Shown here piece after piece: positions 8,431 through 17,090 of a stretch of 64,000 bases of DNA. The notes below the pieces were generated by a model that saw only the letters and a list, made by a program, of their open reading frames with translations, was not told where the DNA came from and ran no database searches. Location of the stretch: contig JBEKEK010000013.1 in the NCBI GenBank assembly GCA_050013875.1, positions 16,187-80,186 on the forward strand, in the 5' to 3' direction. The position numbers and the translations under genes were made by a program. Position 1 is the stretch's first letter; each line of letters begins with the position of its first letter. Source of the stretch: Trebonia sp050013875 (lineage in GTDB: Bacteria; Actinomycetota; Actinomycetes; Streptosporangiales; Streptosporangiaceae).

Positions 8431-10125
8431 TCACCCTGCGGGCCTGATTTCGGTCATGTAGACCACGTTCCGCTGGGGCGTGGCGTTCACGCCGGTCACA
8501 TCCGACTGGTAGAGCACGACCAGCGGCGTGGCGGCCACGGGCACGAACCAGGCCTGGTTGACGAGCAGCGTCTGCATCTGCTTGGCGATGGCCGGCTCCG
8601 CGTTCGCGGATGCGGCGTTCAGCTTGGCGTCCAGCGCTGTCAGCTGCGGGCTGGCGGTCTTGAAGGGGTTGAAGGCGGCCACCGGACCGTACAGGTCCGC
8701 ATAGTCGAAGGCCGCGGGCAGCCGCCCGAAACTGAGCGTGGCGGCCGGATAATTGCCGCTGGACAGGGCCTGGAAGTAGGCGCCGGTGTTTGTCGTGATG
8801 TCCGGCTGTACCGTGATACCTACCGCCGACAACTGGCCCTGGAGTGCATCTGCCAGCAGGTCCTGGCCGACGGCGGCAACCGAAACAACCGGCAGGGTGA
8901 AGCCGTGCGGGTATCCGGCGGCAGCCAGCAGTTGCTTCGCCTTGGCGGGATCATAGGGGTACGCCTGCCCGAGCGCGGCGTTGTAGCTATCCCAGCCGGG
9001 CGCGGCCATCTGTGTGATAGCGGTGGCGTATCCAGCGCCGAGCACCTTGGCCAGGGCGGGGCGGTTGATGGCGTAGTTCAGGGCCTGCCGCACCTGGACG
9101 TTGGCGAGCGGCTTGCTGATCTTGCCGCCGCGGTCCAGAATGCCCAGACCGAGCAGCAGGGTGAGCGGATCGACGTAATGAAGCCCAGATTTCTTCGCCA
9201 CCGGAACGCTCGTCACCGGCTGATCCATCGCCACCTGGACCTGTCCCGACTGCAGCGCCTCCAGCGCGGCGGTGGGGCTTGCGATAACCTTGACGACGAC
9301 CTTCGACCAGTGCACCGCTGGCTTGTCCCAGTAGTGGGGATTGGGTACGTAGGTGTAGGTCGCCCCGGGAACCGTGGCTGACGTGTCGAGCATGTACGGG
9401 CCCGCACCATCGGTCTCCCTCGTAAGCGTGCCCGCCCGCACTGCCTTCGGACTGCCGATCATGCCCAGTGCGAGGATCTGGCCGAAGACCATCTCAAGGT
9501 CCGGCGTCGGACTGCTGAACTTCAGGGTTAGCGTGAGCGGTCCGGTGACGTCGACCGACTTGAGGGTCGATAGGTAGCTGGCTCCGCCGTTGCCCGGCTT
9601 CATCTCGTGCTGGATCCAGGTCTTGACGGCGTCGGCGTTCAGCGCGGTCCCGTCGCTGAACTTCACGCCGGAGCGCAGCTTGATGGTGAAGGTCTCGTTG
9701 TCCGGTCCGTAGCTCCAGCTCTCGGCCAGGCCCGGCGTGTAGCTGCCGTTGGCCGTCTGGACGATCAGCGGGGTGTAGGCGAAGTCGCTGAAGGTCTCGT
9801 CAGCCGGCTGGCCGACGGCCGGGTCGAGGCTGGACGGCGCGCTCGGCGTTGCCACCGTCAGCGTGCCGTTCGCCTGCCCTGTGTTCACCAGATCCTCCGT
9901 CGTGCCGCTCCCACTGCAGGCCGTTACCGCACCCGCCACGATGAGGGCGAGCGCTGCCGAGGCGTACCGCAGCGTCCTGAGGCTGCGCGCGCGAGTCTCA
10001 GGCACGCCGGGGCCGCGGGACTGCGGCGCGCCGGAGCCGCGGGCCGACCGGCAGCGCTCCCACGATGCGTGAGCGGCGTTCCTCCGCTGCGATATCCCCA
10101 GCAGCCGGGTCCCATCCTGTGTCAT
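8431..10125 (-). CDS. Extracellular solute-binding lipoprotein, family 5 (peptide/opine/nickel type)
   Basis: 564 residues from ATG 10125, preceded by GAGAGGAG. A hydrophobic segment ends in the lipobox VTAC (lipid-anchored Cys70), unusually far from the N terminus; a shorter GTG start nearer the signal peptide is possible. The mature part has family-5 landmarks: LDPAVGQPADETFSDFAYTP, LAESWSYGPDNETFTIKLRSG, then FSDGTALNADAV. It captures the substrate outside the membrane for the permeases encoded downstream. Family 5 proteins bind peptides, opines, nickel chelates or oligosaccharides; the two cytoplasmic hydrolases favour an amide or ester compound (inference). Confidence 0.93.
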   Translation of the reverse strand: MTQDGTRLLGISQRRNAAHASWERCRSARGSGAPQSRGPGVPETRARSLRTLRYASAALALIVAGAVTACSGSGTTEDLVNTGQANGTLTVATPSAPSSLDPAVGQPADETFSDFAYTPLIVQTANGSYTPGLAESWSYGPDNETFTIKLRSGVKFSDGTALNADAVKTWIQHEMKPGNGGASYLSTLKSVDVTGPLTLTLKFSSPTPDLEMVFGQILALGMIGSPKAVRAGTLTRETDGAGPYMLDTSATVPGATYTYVPNPHYWDKPAVHWSKVVVKVIASPTAALEALQSGQVQVAMDQPVTSVPVAKKSGLHYVDPLTLLLGLGILDRGGKISKPLANVQVRQALNYAINRPALAKVLGAGYATAITQMAAPGWDSYNAALGQAYPYDPAKAKQLLAAAGYPHGFTLPVVSVAAVGQDLLADALQGQLSAVGITVQPDITTNTGAYFQALSSGNYPAATLSFGRLPAAFDYADLYGPVAAFNPFKTASPQLTALDAKLNAASANAEPAIAKQMQTLLVNQAWFVPVAATPLVVLYQSDVTGVNATPQRNVVYMTEIRPAG

Positions 10126-10232
10126 GACTGCTCCTCTCAGGCCGCGACCCGAAGTAACCAGCCGACGGCCGCGACGAAGCCAGCAGCGCAGGCTGGCTGC
10201 CAGCTGTTCCGCCTGGTCAGGCGGCATTGGCT

Positions 10233-10267
10233 ACATGTGTCATCGATACCACATCGATGGGACATGT
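10233..10267. promoter_or_regulatory. 35-bp palindromic operator candidate upstream of importer operon
   Basis: Nested symmetry: ACATGT (10233-10238), 2 nt, CATCGAT (10241-10247), 5-nt centre, ATCGATG (10253-10259), 2 nt, ACATGT (10262-10267). Only the two 2-nt spacers break the dyad. It lies 108 bp upstream of the binding-protein start, a position suited to a repressor site. The operon's own LacI protein is the obvious candidate ligand (inference). Confidence 0.65.
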
Positions 10268-10694
10268 AAACGTTGCGTTACCGAGGTGCTTATTTACGTG
10301 AATCGTGGCAGATGGGGGCGATGGCGCCCAGGGGCCGCCACTGGCCGTCAGTCCAGGCGGTCAGTCGCATCCGCGAACCACCAGTCCGGCGCTGATTCGC
10401 ACCTTACTGCGGCGGCTCCAATTGCCGGGCCGCCTGCCCTTTTATATCTCCCGGATTTCGCGATGATTTGCGGAGAGCTGTGACTGGAAAAGCCGGTGGA
10501 AATTTTTCGGAGCGACCATTACCTGGCGAGTGAAATTACATGAGTGCCCACATCGGGCAAACCCGGAATAACTGTCGCTAAATGGAAGCTATTTTGCATC
10601 TTCCCACGCGGGCGCCGAGAGCCAGCTAGAGTGAAAACAAGGTCTTGAACTGGGCAAACGCTTGATCACAAGCTTCTGGGTGAATCATGCGATA

Positions 10695-10767
10695 TGCGCA
10701 CAGCGGAAAATTAGGGCATTGGTGATCCGTGAGGATCTAAGGCCCTAAAGGACCGGGCCAGTGCGTG
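10695..10767 (+). ncRNA. Candidate structured 5' leader of the NRPS-like operon
   Basis: An inner stem GATCC/GGATC (10724-10728 and 10733-10737) is capped by GTGA, a GNRA tetraloop closed by C-G. A second helix TTAGGGC/GCCCTAA (10711-10717 and 10742-10748) encloses it across a small internal loop that can form two further U-A pairs. An outer helix TGCGCAC with GTGCGTG (10695-10701 and 10761-10767, two G-U pairs) closes the whole. No U-tract follows, and the GTG start is 30 nt downstream. It could be a cis-regulatory RNA, a protein-binding leader or a DNA operator. No known riboswitch class was recognised. Confidence 0.45.
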
Positions 10768-10796
10768 CTGGCTAAATCGACAAGGAAGGAGTGGTC

Positions 10797-12566
10797 GTGT
10801 CGATCAAACCGGATGACCTAACAATTCCTGGCCGCCTGCGGATACTCGCGGCCGCCGACGATGAACGGACCGCTATTCAGGTGTTGCCCGACGGCGGGCG
10901 GCTGACATTCCGCACCTGGAACCAGCGATCGGACGAGGCCGCCCAAGGCCTGGCGGCCCTCGGCGTGGGCCAGGGCGACCGGGTTCTGCTGCCCGTCGCC
11001 ACCGACTGGCTCAGCTACGCGGTCGCGTATGCGGCGATCAGCAAGGCCGGCGGGACGGCAGTCCCGGTGCTCGCCAGTCATGGTGAAGAGCATGTGCGAT
11101 GGGTGCGGGCGAGCGTTGCGGCGGTGGGAGTCATCAGCGATCAGCCGATCGCCGGGTGCGAAGGCTGGGCCAGGTCCCTGACCGAGCTTGAAGGAGGGGA
11201 CAAGGCGCCGCTGAGCGTCACGGTCGGGGCGAGCGACGAGGCCCAGATCCTCTTCACTTCAGGAACCACGGGTCGCCCGAAGGGTGTCGTCGCGACCCAC
11301 GAGAACATCATGCGGCCGTTGTGCAGCCGGCCGGCCGGCAGCGCGAAGACTGTGCTGCACTCGGTTCCGGCCGCTACCAATGCGGGGCAGGGTCTGCTGG
11401 TGCAGCCGCTCGGTACCACGCCGCATACGGTCCTCGTGCTGCCAGAATTCCGGGCCGGGGAGTTCCTCAAGGCGATCGAGGAGCACCGGCCGACCGACAT
11501 CGTGCTCGTACCCGCTATGGCGATGGCGCTGCTGCGTGCTCAGGACATCGCACCGCGCGATCTGTCCTGCGTGCGCATGGTCAGGACGATGGGCGCTCCG
11601 ATCAGTCCCGCCTCGCTCGGGCGGCTCGACGTCATGTTCCCGAACGCGGCCACGGTCAACATGTACGCGTCGACCGAATCCTGGCCGGCTCGGGTAAGGA
11701 CCCGTTTCGACCCTTCCCGTCCCGCGTCGGTCGGCAGACCGCAGGGGAGCACCCGGGTCCGTATCGTCGACTCATCCGGAATCGAGGTGCCCGCGGGGGT
11801 CACCGGCGAGGTCCATCTCAAGGCGGAAGGTGTCGCTCCCCGTCGTTACATCGGCGATCCGGCGGCCTCTGCCCGGGTGTTCCTCTCCGACGGCTGGGTG
11901 CGCACCGGTGACATCGGGCATCTGGACGCGGAGGGGTTTCTCTACCTGAGCGACCGCGAAGACGACATCGTGATCTGCGGCGGCCTCAACATCTCCACGC
12001 TCGAAGTGGCCGCGGTACTCGAAGACCACCCGCAGGTGACTGGGGCGGCGGCTTTCGGCATGCCGCACGACGTGCTTGGCCAGTACGTGGCGGCGGTCGT
12101 CCAGGCGATGCCCGGCCTGGACATGGCAGCCCTGTACGAGTACGCCAGGGAACGGCTCGGCCCGGCTAAGGCCCCTCGCCGGATCGCCGTCGCGGCGGAG
12201 CTCCCGCTGACGCCAGCGGGCAAGGTCGCCAAGAATTCACTTCCCGCGCTGATCCAGGCCCTAGTCGTGCCTGAGCGCGGGCTGCCGGAAGGCGGTGAGA
12301 CCGCCGAGCGCATCGGGCGGATCTGGGAGGCCGTGCTTGGCCAGCCGGTCACCCCGGCCAGCGACTTCCTCGACCTGGGCGGCACCTCGCTTGAGGCAGC
12401 GGAGATCACCGTCATGGTCCGGCGTGAGCTGCGCAAGGCGGCCAGGGAAGATGACGTCTACCGGGCGGGCACGCTCGCCCACTACGCGCAGCTCGTGCTG
12501 GCCGCCCGTCCGCTCGAAGAGGCGGGGGACGGGCCGATCAAGCGCCTGCCGAGGAGGACGGGATGA
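10797..12566 (+). CDS. Stand-alone NRPS-like adenylation-carrier (A-T) didomain protein
   Basis: 589 residues from GTG 10797, which has the best spacing to AAGGAAGGA; GTG 10791 abuts that site. An ANL adenylation domain (A3 FTSGTTGRPKG near 153, A5 MYASTES near 289, A7 SDREDDIVICGG near 385, A10 TPAGKVAKNSL with Lys476) is followed by a carrier domain with DLGGTSLEA (phosphopantetheine Ser531). The usual amino-acid A4 FDxS motif is not evident and the A4-A5 region looks more like acyl/aryl-acid ligases, so the substrate may be a carboxylic acid without an alpha-amino group (inference). ATGA-coupled to the first condensation gene. No MbtH or phosphopantetheinyl transferase is nearby. Confidence 0.9.
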   Translation: MSIKPDDLTIPGRLRILAAADDERTAIQVLPDGGRLTFRTWNQRSDEAAQGLAALGVGQGDRVLLPVATDWLSYAVAYAAISKAGGTAVPVLASHGEEHVRWVRASVAAVGVISDQPIAGCEGWARSLTELEGGDKAPLSVTVGASDEAQILFTSGTTGRPKGVVATHENIMRPLCSRPAGSAKTVLHSVPAATNAGQGLLVQPLGTTPHTVLVLPEFRAGEFLKAIEEHRPTDIVLVPAMAMALLRAQDIAPRDLSCVRMVRTMGAPISPASLGRLDVMFPNAATVNMYASTESWPARVRTRFDPSRPASVGRPQGSTRVRIVDSSGIEVPAGVTGEVHLKAEGVAPRRYIGDPAASARVFLSDGWVRTGDIGHLDAEGFLYLSDREDDIVICGGLNISTLEVAAVLEDHPQVTGAAAFGMPHDVLGQYVAAVVQAMPGLDMAALYEYARERLGPAKAPRRIAVAAELPLTPAGKVAKNSLPALIQALVVPERGLPEGGETAERIGRIWEAVLGQPVTPASDFLDLGGTSLEAAEITVMVRRELRKAAREDDVYRAGTLAHYAQLVLAARPLEEAGDGPIKRLPRRTG

Positions 12567-13924
12567 CCGCTGAGATTTTCGACGCCTCCTATCTCCAGGA
12601 GTCCCTGTACCGGTCGGCCGAGAACGGGGAATCAGCGGTGAACGTCTCGGTGGTGCTGAGGCTTCGCGGCCCCTTGGACGTGCCTCGGCTGCTTGCCGCG
12701 ATCAACCGTCTCTCGTCCCGCCATGAGGCGCTTCGCACGACGTTGACCAGCATCAACGGCAAAATCTGCCAGGTGGTCGCGCCTTCTGGCGAGGTTCCCG
12801 CGGTCGTTCTCGATCTCTCCGCGGAGCATGATCCGGAGGCTGAGGCCATGCGGCTGATCAAGGATCACCTGCGTCGGCCGTTTGCCCTGCGAGGACCCTC
12901 GCTGTGCCGGGTGATCATCACTACCTGCGCGCCCGGTGCGCACTTCCTCGCTTTCAGCCTGCACCACGCCGTCACGGACGGCTGGTCGACGGGCGTCCTG
13001 GCCGCGGACTTGCGCGCCTGCTACCGCGACAACGGCAACTCCGAGGTTGCCGCGCCGGTACTCCAGCCCGCTGACTTCGCGGCCTGGGAACGGCGGGCCG
13101 CCGCCGCCGCATCGCTTGATGGCTGGCGGGAGCGGCTGCGCGGCTACAGCACCAGGGCCCGGATTGCCGGTGCGACCGGCCCCGGCCCCGAGCAGCTCGC
13201 CGTCGCCTGCGAACTGCCGGATGGCGGTCCCGATGCGTCTGACTGCATCGAACGGCTCGCCAGGCAACTCCGGGTTCCCAAGGTGGCGGTGCTCACCGCA
13301 GCCGTGGTGGCGTCGCTGCGCGACTACGTCGGGGACGCCGCCACGGTCGAGGAGTCTGGGATGAGCGCGCCAGGCCTCTCTATCGGCCTGGTGCGGGCCA
13401 ATCGTGAGCGCACGGAACTGCGGGATGTCGTGGGTTACCTGGCGGACATCGCGCCGCTCACCATCGACCTGCGTGGCAACCCCGAGTTCGGCAGCCTGGT
13501 CGGCCGGGCGGCGGAGGCGGTCGCCTACAGCCGTGACCATCCCGTTCCGCTCGCGGCCCTCTCGGGACTGCTGCGCACCGGCAGCGGGGAAGGCCCGCTG
13601 TTCGACGTCTGCCTCAACTACCTGCCCGCCCGGCCCCCGCGGGAACAGGCCAGCGGCGGGCTGCTGATGACATTCGTCGACATCAAGGATGAGGAGGCAT
13701 CGGCAAGCCGCTGGTGGGACGGTACCGCGCTGATCGACTACGTGCTGCGCCCCGCTCCCACCGGCCGGCTCGCCGGGTGCGTCCGCGGTGACCTCAACAC
13801 CTTCGCGCCCAGCCTTATCACGGGTCTGGCCGGCCGATTCCGGATGATCCTGCTGCGCGGAACGGAATCTCCCTACCTGCGAGTCAGTGACCTGGCCGCG
13901 GCCCTTCCCGAGGCGGCGCAATGA
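12563..13924 (+). CDS. Free-standing NRPS condensation-domain protein (C1)
   Basis: 453 residues forming one condensation (chloramphenicol acetyltransferase-like) domain. The active-site motif HHAVTDG is at 134-140 with the general-base His135 and structural Asp139. A later block, VRANRERTELRDVVGYLADIAP, matches the conserved second half of C domains, and LFDVCLNYLPAR the floor-loop region. It should transfer the acyl group from the partner carrier protein to an amine or hydroxyl acceptor. It lacks its own carrier or thioesterase. Overlaps both neighbours by 4 bp, so the three synthetase proteins are probably made in fixed ratio. Confidence 0.9.
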   Translation: MTAEIFDASYLQESLYRSAENGESAVNVSVVLRLRGPLDVPRLLAAINRLSSRHEALRTTLTSINGKICQVVAPSGEVPAVVLDLSAEHDPEAEAMRLIKDHLRRPFALRGPSLCRVIITTCAPGAHFLAFSLHHAVTDGWSTGVLAADLRACYRDNGNSEVAAPVLQPADFAAWERRAAAAASLDGWRERLRGYSTRARIAGATGPGPEQLAVACELPDGGPDASDCIERLARQLRVPKVAVLTAAVVASLRDYVGDAATVEESGMSAPGLSIGLVRANRERTELRDVVGYLADIAPLTIDLRGNPEFGSLVGRAAEAVAYSRDHPVPLAALSGLLRTGSGEGPLFDVCLNYLPARPPREQASGGLLMTFVDIKDEEASASRWWDGTALIDYVLRPAPTGRLAGCVRGDLNTFAPSLITGLAGRFRMILLRGTESPYLRVSDLAAALPEAAQ

Positions 13925-15300
13925 CCGGGCCACTCCAGACCGGTGCGCAGGCGGTCGACCTGCTCCCCGTCACTTACCTGGAAGAGGAGTGGGTCAGGGC
14001 GGTCGATATCCGGGCCTCTGACCATAACCTTCCCCTCGCCATCACCATCGAAGGACCCTTCGATCACGGGGTGCTGCTCGACGCGCTCCGGGCCCTGGCA
14101 GCAAGACACGAGACGCTACGGATGGCATTCGTCGTGGATCAGGAGGGAATCCGCCGCGCCGTCTGGCCCGCGGTCGAACCCGTCATCGATACGGTTGATC
14201 TCACGTCCGCTGCCGAGGGCACCAGGGACCGCGAGCTCGACAGTTTCATCCTGAGGGAAGCCAGGCAGGCTATTGACCTGACTCAGCCCCCGTTGTGGCG
14301 CGGCTTCGTGGCCCGGATGTCGCCCGTTCACCACGTTCTCGTCACGTTCTGGCATCATGCCGCGTTCGACGGGTGGTCAACCGGGGTCGTGTTCCGCGAC
14401 CTGACGAGTCTCTACGCGAGCACGCTGCGCCGGGAGCGGCCGCGGCTGGCCGAGCCGGAGATCCAGCTCGCCGACTACGCGGGGTGGGAACGGCAGCTCC
14501 GGCTGCCGGAGGAAGCCGTGGCCTACTGGCGCACCATGCTTCCGGGTGAGGCCGCGGCGCTGCCGATGGAGAGTGAAGGGCAGCACGGCCCGCAGGTCAT
14601 CGCCGGCCGGGAATATCCGTCGATCGCCGCGGACCAGGTCAGCAGGCTCGAGGAGATCGCCGGAAGCCTGGGGGTATCCCTGACAAGCGCGCTCCGCTCG
14701 GTGGTGCTGACGGCGCTGCGTCCTTACCTTCCAGAACAGCTGGTCATCGGCTGCGTCCACGGCAACCGCGAACGGCTTGAGCTCCAGCCGATCATCGGGC
14801 TCTTGTCCGATCACCTGCCGGTGCGGATCGACCTGTCCGGCAAAATCTCCTTCCTGGACCTGGTCGCCGGAGTCCACGAGGCGGTGCGGGGGGCACGACG
14901 GCATCAGGCGCCCTGCGGATCGATCGCCAGCGTGGTGCCGTCGCTTCCCCGCGGTGAGCAGATGTTCGAGGTCTCCATCAACAACATGCGGCAGACGGCG
15001 CCGCTCATCGAGCAGGTGGATGCGCCGGACGGAACCACGGTCAAGTTCTCGGTGCGCGACGTTCCGGCGGCCGAACTCTGGCCGCACATCAGTCACCCTT
15101 TCTCGGGCGGGGTCCGGCTGGGCTACCAGCTCCGCCGCACCATCAGCGGGCAGCTGAGCGGGGAGATATGGGGCCACGTGCCCGCGTTCAAGGTCGCGAC
15201 GATCGACGCGCTTGGCCGCGTCTTCGCGGAGACGGCGACGAGGATTGTGAGTGATCCGCGGCGGGACATCACGACCTACGCACTCCCCGCGGGCACCTAG
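13921..15300 (+). CDS. Free-standing NRPS condensation-domain protein (C2)
   Basis: 459 residues, a second single condensation domain. HHAAFDG lies at 145-151 inside LVTFWHHAAFDGWSTG, and GNRERLELQPIIGLLSDHLP is the C-terminal half signature. Both catalytic motifs are intact, so it is not a decayed copy of C1, from which it differs widely. Two separate C proteins for one A-T protein suggest two successive bond-forming steps or transfer to two acceptors (inference). A 2-bp gap separates its stop from the exporter GTG codon. Confidence 0.9.
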   Translation: MTGPLQTGAQAVDLLPVTYLEEEWVRAVDIRASDHNLPLAITIEGPFDHGVLLDALRALAARHETLRMAFVVDQEGIRRAVWPAVEPVIDTVDLTSAAEGTRDRELDSFILREARQAIDLTQPPLWRGFVARMSPVHHVLVTFWHHAAFDGWSTGVVFRDLTSLYASTLRRERPRLAEPEIQLADYAGWERQLRLPEEAVAYWRTMLPGEAAALPMESEGQHGPQVIAGREYPSIAADQVSRLEEIAGSLGVSLTSALRSVVLTALRPYLPEQLVIGCVHGNRERLELQPIIGLLSDHLPVRIDLSGKISFLDLVAGVHEAVRGARRHQAPCGSIASVVPSLPRGEQMFEVSINNMRQTAPLIEQVDAPDGTTVKFSVRDVPAAELWPHISHPFSGGVRLGYQLRRTISGQLSGEIWGHVPAFKVATIDALGRVFAETATRIVSDPRRDITTYALPAGT

Positions 15301-15305
15301 CGGTG

Positions 15306-17090
15306 ATGGCCCGCCACGTGTCGCTCGCGCCGCCCAGACAGGAAGCTTCCACCGTCCGGGGCAGCGCGCGGCGGCCGGGCCGCCCGGCCTTGCTCGTCAT
15401 CGCGACCGCCCAGTTCATGGTGACGCTGGACACTACCATCGTCAACGTCGCTTTGCCGCACATCCAGGGGGCCCTCGGGTTCTCCGGTTCCGGCCTGGAA
15501 TGGGTGGTCAACGCCTACGCGCTGACCTTCGGCGGGGTCTTGCTCATCGGCGGCAGGGCCGGGGACCTGCTCGGCCGCCGCCGGGTGTTCGCCGCGGGGC
15601 TCCTGCTGTTTTCCGCCGCATCGCTCGCGGGCGGACTGGCCAGCTCGCCCGCCTGGCTGCTGGCAGCCAGGGCCGTCCAGGGAACCGGCGCCGCGCTCGT
15701 CGCTTCGAGCGCGCTCGCGCTGATCGCGACCGCCTTTCCCGAGGGCGGGCAGCGGAACCGGGCCATGGGCGTCTACTCGGGGGCAAGCGCGGCCGGCAGC
15801 GCGCTGGGGCTGCTGGCAGGCGGTCTGCTCGCCACCTATGCCTCCTGGCGGTGGGTGCTCTACGTGAACGTGCCCATCGGGGTGGCCGTCGCCCTCGCCG
15901 CGCCGCTGGTACTCGCCGAGTCTCCGCGCCAGCCCGGCCGGTTCGACCTGCCCGGTGCGATCGCCGGCACCGGCGGGGTCGCCGCTCTGGTCTACGGCCT
16001 GTCAGCGGCCGCCGCCTCGACGGACGGGACTTCGCACTGGGGCGACAGGAAGGTCATCGCCTCAGTGACCGCCGCCGTGGTGCTGCTTGCCGCCTTCGCC
16101 GCGATCCAGGCGCGCAGTCGTGACCCGCTGCTGCCTGGCCGGGTACTGCGTGACCGCGACCGCGGCGGCGCCTATCTGATCATGCTCTGCTCGGCGACCG
16201 CGATGTCAGCGGTGTTCTTCTTCCTGACCTTGTTCCAGGAAGCCGTCTGGGGCTACTCGCCGCTGCGGACCGGTGTCGGCTACCTGCCGATGACCGTTGC
16301 CGTGCTGGCGACATCCGCCGCCAGCACCTGGCTGGTCAGGCGGATCCCCGTCCGGCCGCTGCTGCTCGTCGGCTCATCGGTCGCGGCCGGAGGCCTGTGC
16401 TGGCTGTCCCGCCTCGGCCAGCACGGCAGCTATGCCGGAACGGTCCTCGGCCCCACGTTGGTCGTCGGCTGCGGTCTCGGGCTGCTGTCCCTCCCGCTGG
16501 CGCTGACCGCCATGGCCCGGGTCACCGACAGCGACTCCGGTGCGGCCTCCAGCCTGCTCAACACCAGCCAGCAAGTCGGCGGCTCAATCGGCCTGGCGGT
16601 CCTCGGCACGGCCGCCTGGACTGTCGCCGCCGAGAGTGCCCGTACCCAGGCAGCCCGCACCGCGACCATGACCGCGCAGGCCAGGCACTCAGTCGGGTTC
16701 GGCGGTCAGCTGCCCACGGTGATCTACCAACACGCCCTGACCGTGGGTTTCGGCCGTGCGTTCTTGGCGGCGGCCGGGATCATGCTCGTGGCTCTCGCCA
16801 TCGCCATCGCCACGATTCACGTCGACGTTCGCGGCCCGGAAAACCTTACCAGAGCCAGTCACCGCGGTCGGGGCGGGCACCAGCGGGATAGGAAGTGGCC
16901 AGGCGAGTGGCGGCTAGAGGGGGTCGTGCGCGGCCAGTGGCGGCGTACGGCGCTGCGCCCGGCCGAGCTGGGCGCGCGTACGGGGCGGCACAGCCGCCCG
17001 CCACAGCCGCGCCCACCGCGTCGACGGGCGCGCCTACGCACCCAAACTGTTCACGATCGACAGCCTCGGCACCGAAGACGCCCGGTCTGA
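15306..17090 (+). CDS. MFS drug/metabolite exporter, DHA2 (14-TM) family
   Basis: 594 residues from ATG 15306 (GTG 15303 is also possible). Fourteen hydrophobic segments, TM1 followed by the DTTIVNVALPHIQ signature of DHA2 exporters, and an RAGDLLGRRRVF loop 2 motif. It is probably the product exporter of the synthetase operon. After the last membrane helix (about residue 505, AIAIATIHVDV) runs an ~85-residue Arg/Pro-rich tail with no family counterpart that overlaps the convergent MFS gene by 40 bp. The tail may result from loss of the original stop codon. Confidence 0.88.
   Translation: MARHVSLAPPRQEASTVRGSARRPGRPALLVIATAQFMVTLDTTIVNVALPHIQGALGFSGSGLEWVVNAYALTFGGVLLIGGRAGDLLGRRRVFAAGLLLFSAASLAGGLASSPAWLLAARAVQGTGAALVASSALALIATAFPEGGQRNRAMGVYSGASAAGSALGLLAGGLLATYASWRWVLYVNVPIGVAVALAAPLVLAESPRQPGRFDLPGAIAGTGGVAALVYGLSAAAASTDGTSHWGDRKVIASVTAAVVLLAAFAAIQARSRDPLLPGRVLRDRDRGGAYLIMLCSATAMSAVFFFLTLFQEAVWGYSPLRTGVGYLPMTVAVLATSAASTWLVRRIPVRPLLLVGSSVAAGGLCWLSRLGQHGSYAGTVLGPTLVVGCGLGLLSLPLALTAMARVTDSDSGAASSLLNTSQQVGGSIGLAVLGTAAWTVAAESARTQAARTATMTAQARHSVGFGGQLPTVIYQHALTVGFGRAFLAAAGIMLVALAIAIATIHVDVRGPENLTRASHRGRGGHQRDRKWPGEWRLEGVVRGQWRRTALRPAELGARTGRHSRPPQPRPPRRRARLRTQTVHDRQPRHRRRPV

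Larger units (their letters stand above)
10126..10796. other. Divergent control region between importer operon and NRPS-like operon
   Basis: 671 bp without a supported gene. The importer-proximal part carries the 35-bp dyad (10233-10267) and, overlapping its right end, TGTAAACGTT (10265-10274), which resembles a LacI-family half operator. The middle (about 10490-10680) is clearly less GC-rich than its surroundings and is the likely promoter area for both directions, but no confident -35/-10 pair could be fixed. The synthetase-proximal part holds the structured leader at 10695-10767. Confidence 0.6.

Noticed and set aside
10265..10280. Separate LacI/cre-like operator TGTAAACGTT
   Set aside because: Only the left 10 of 14 consensus positions match and it overlaps the stronger 35-bp dyad, so it is not listed as its own site.
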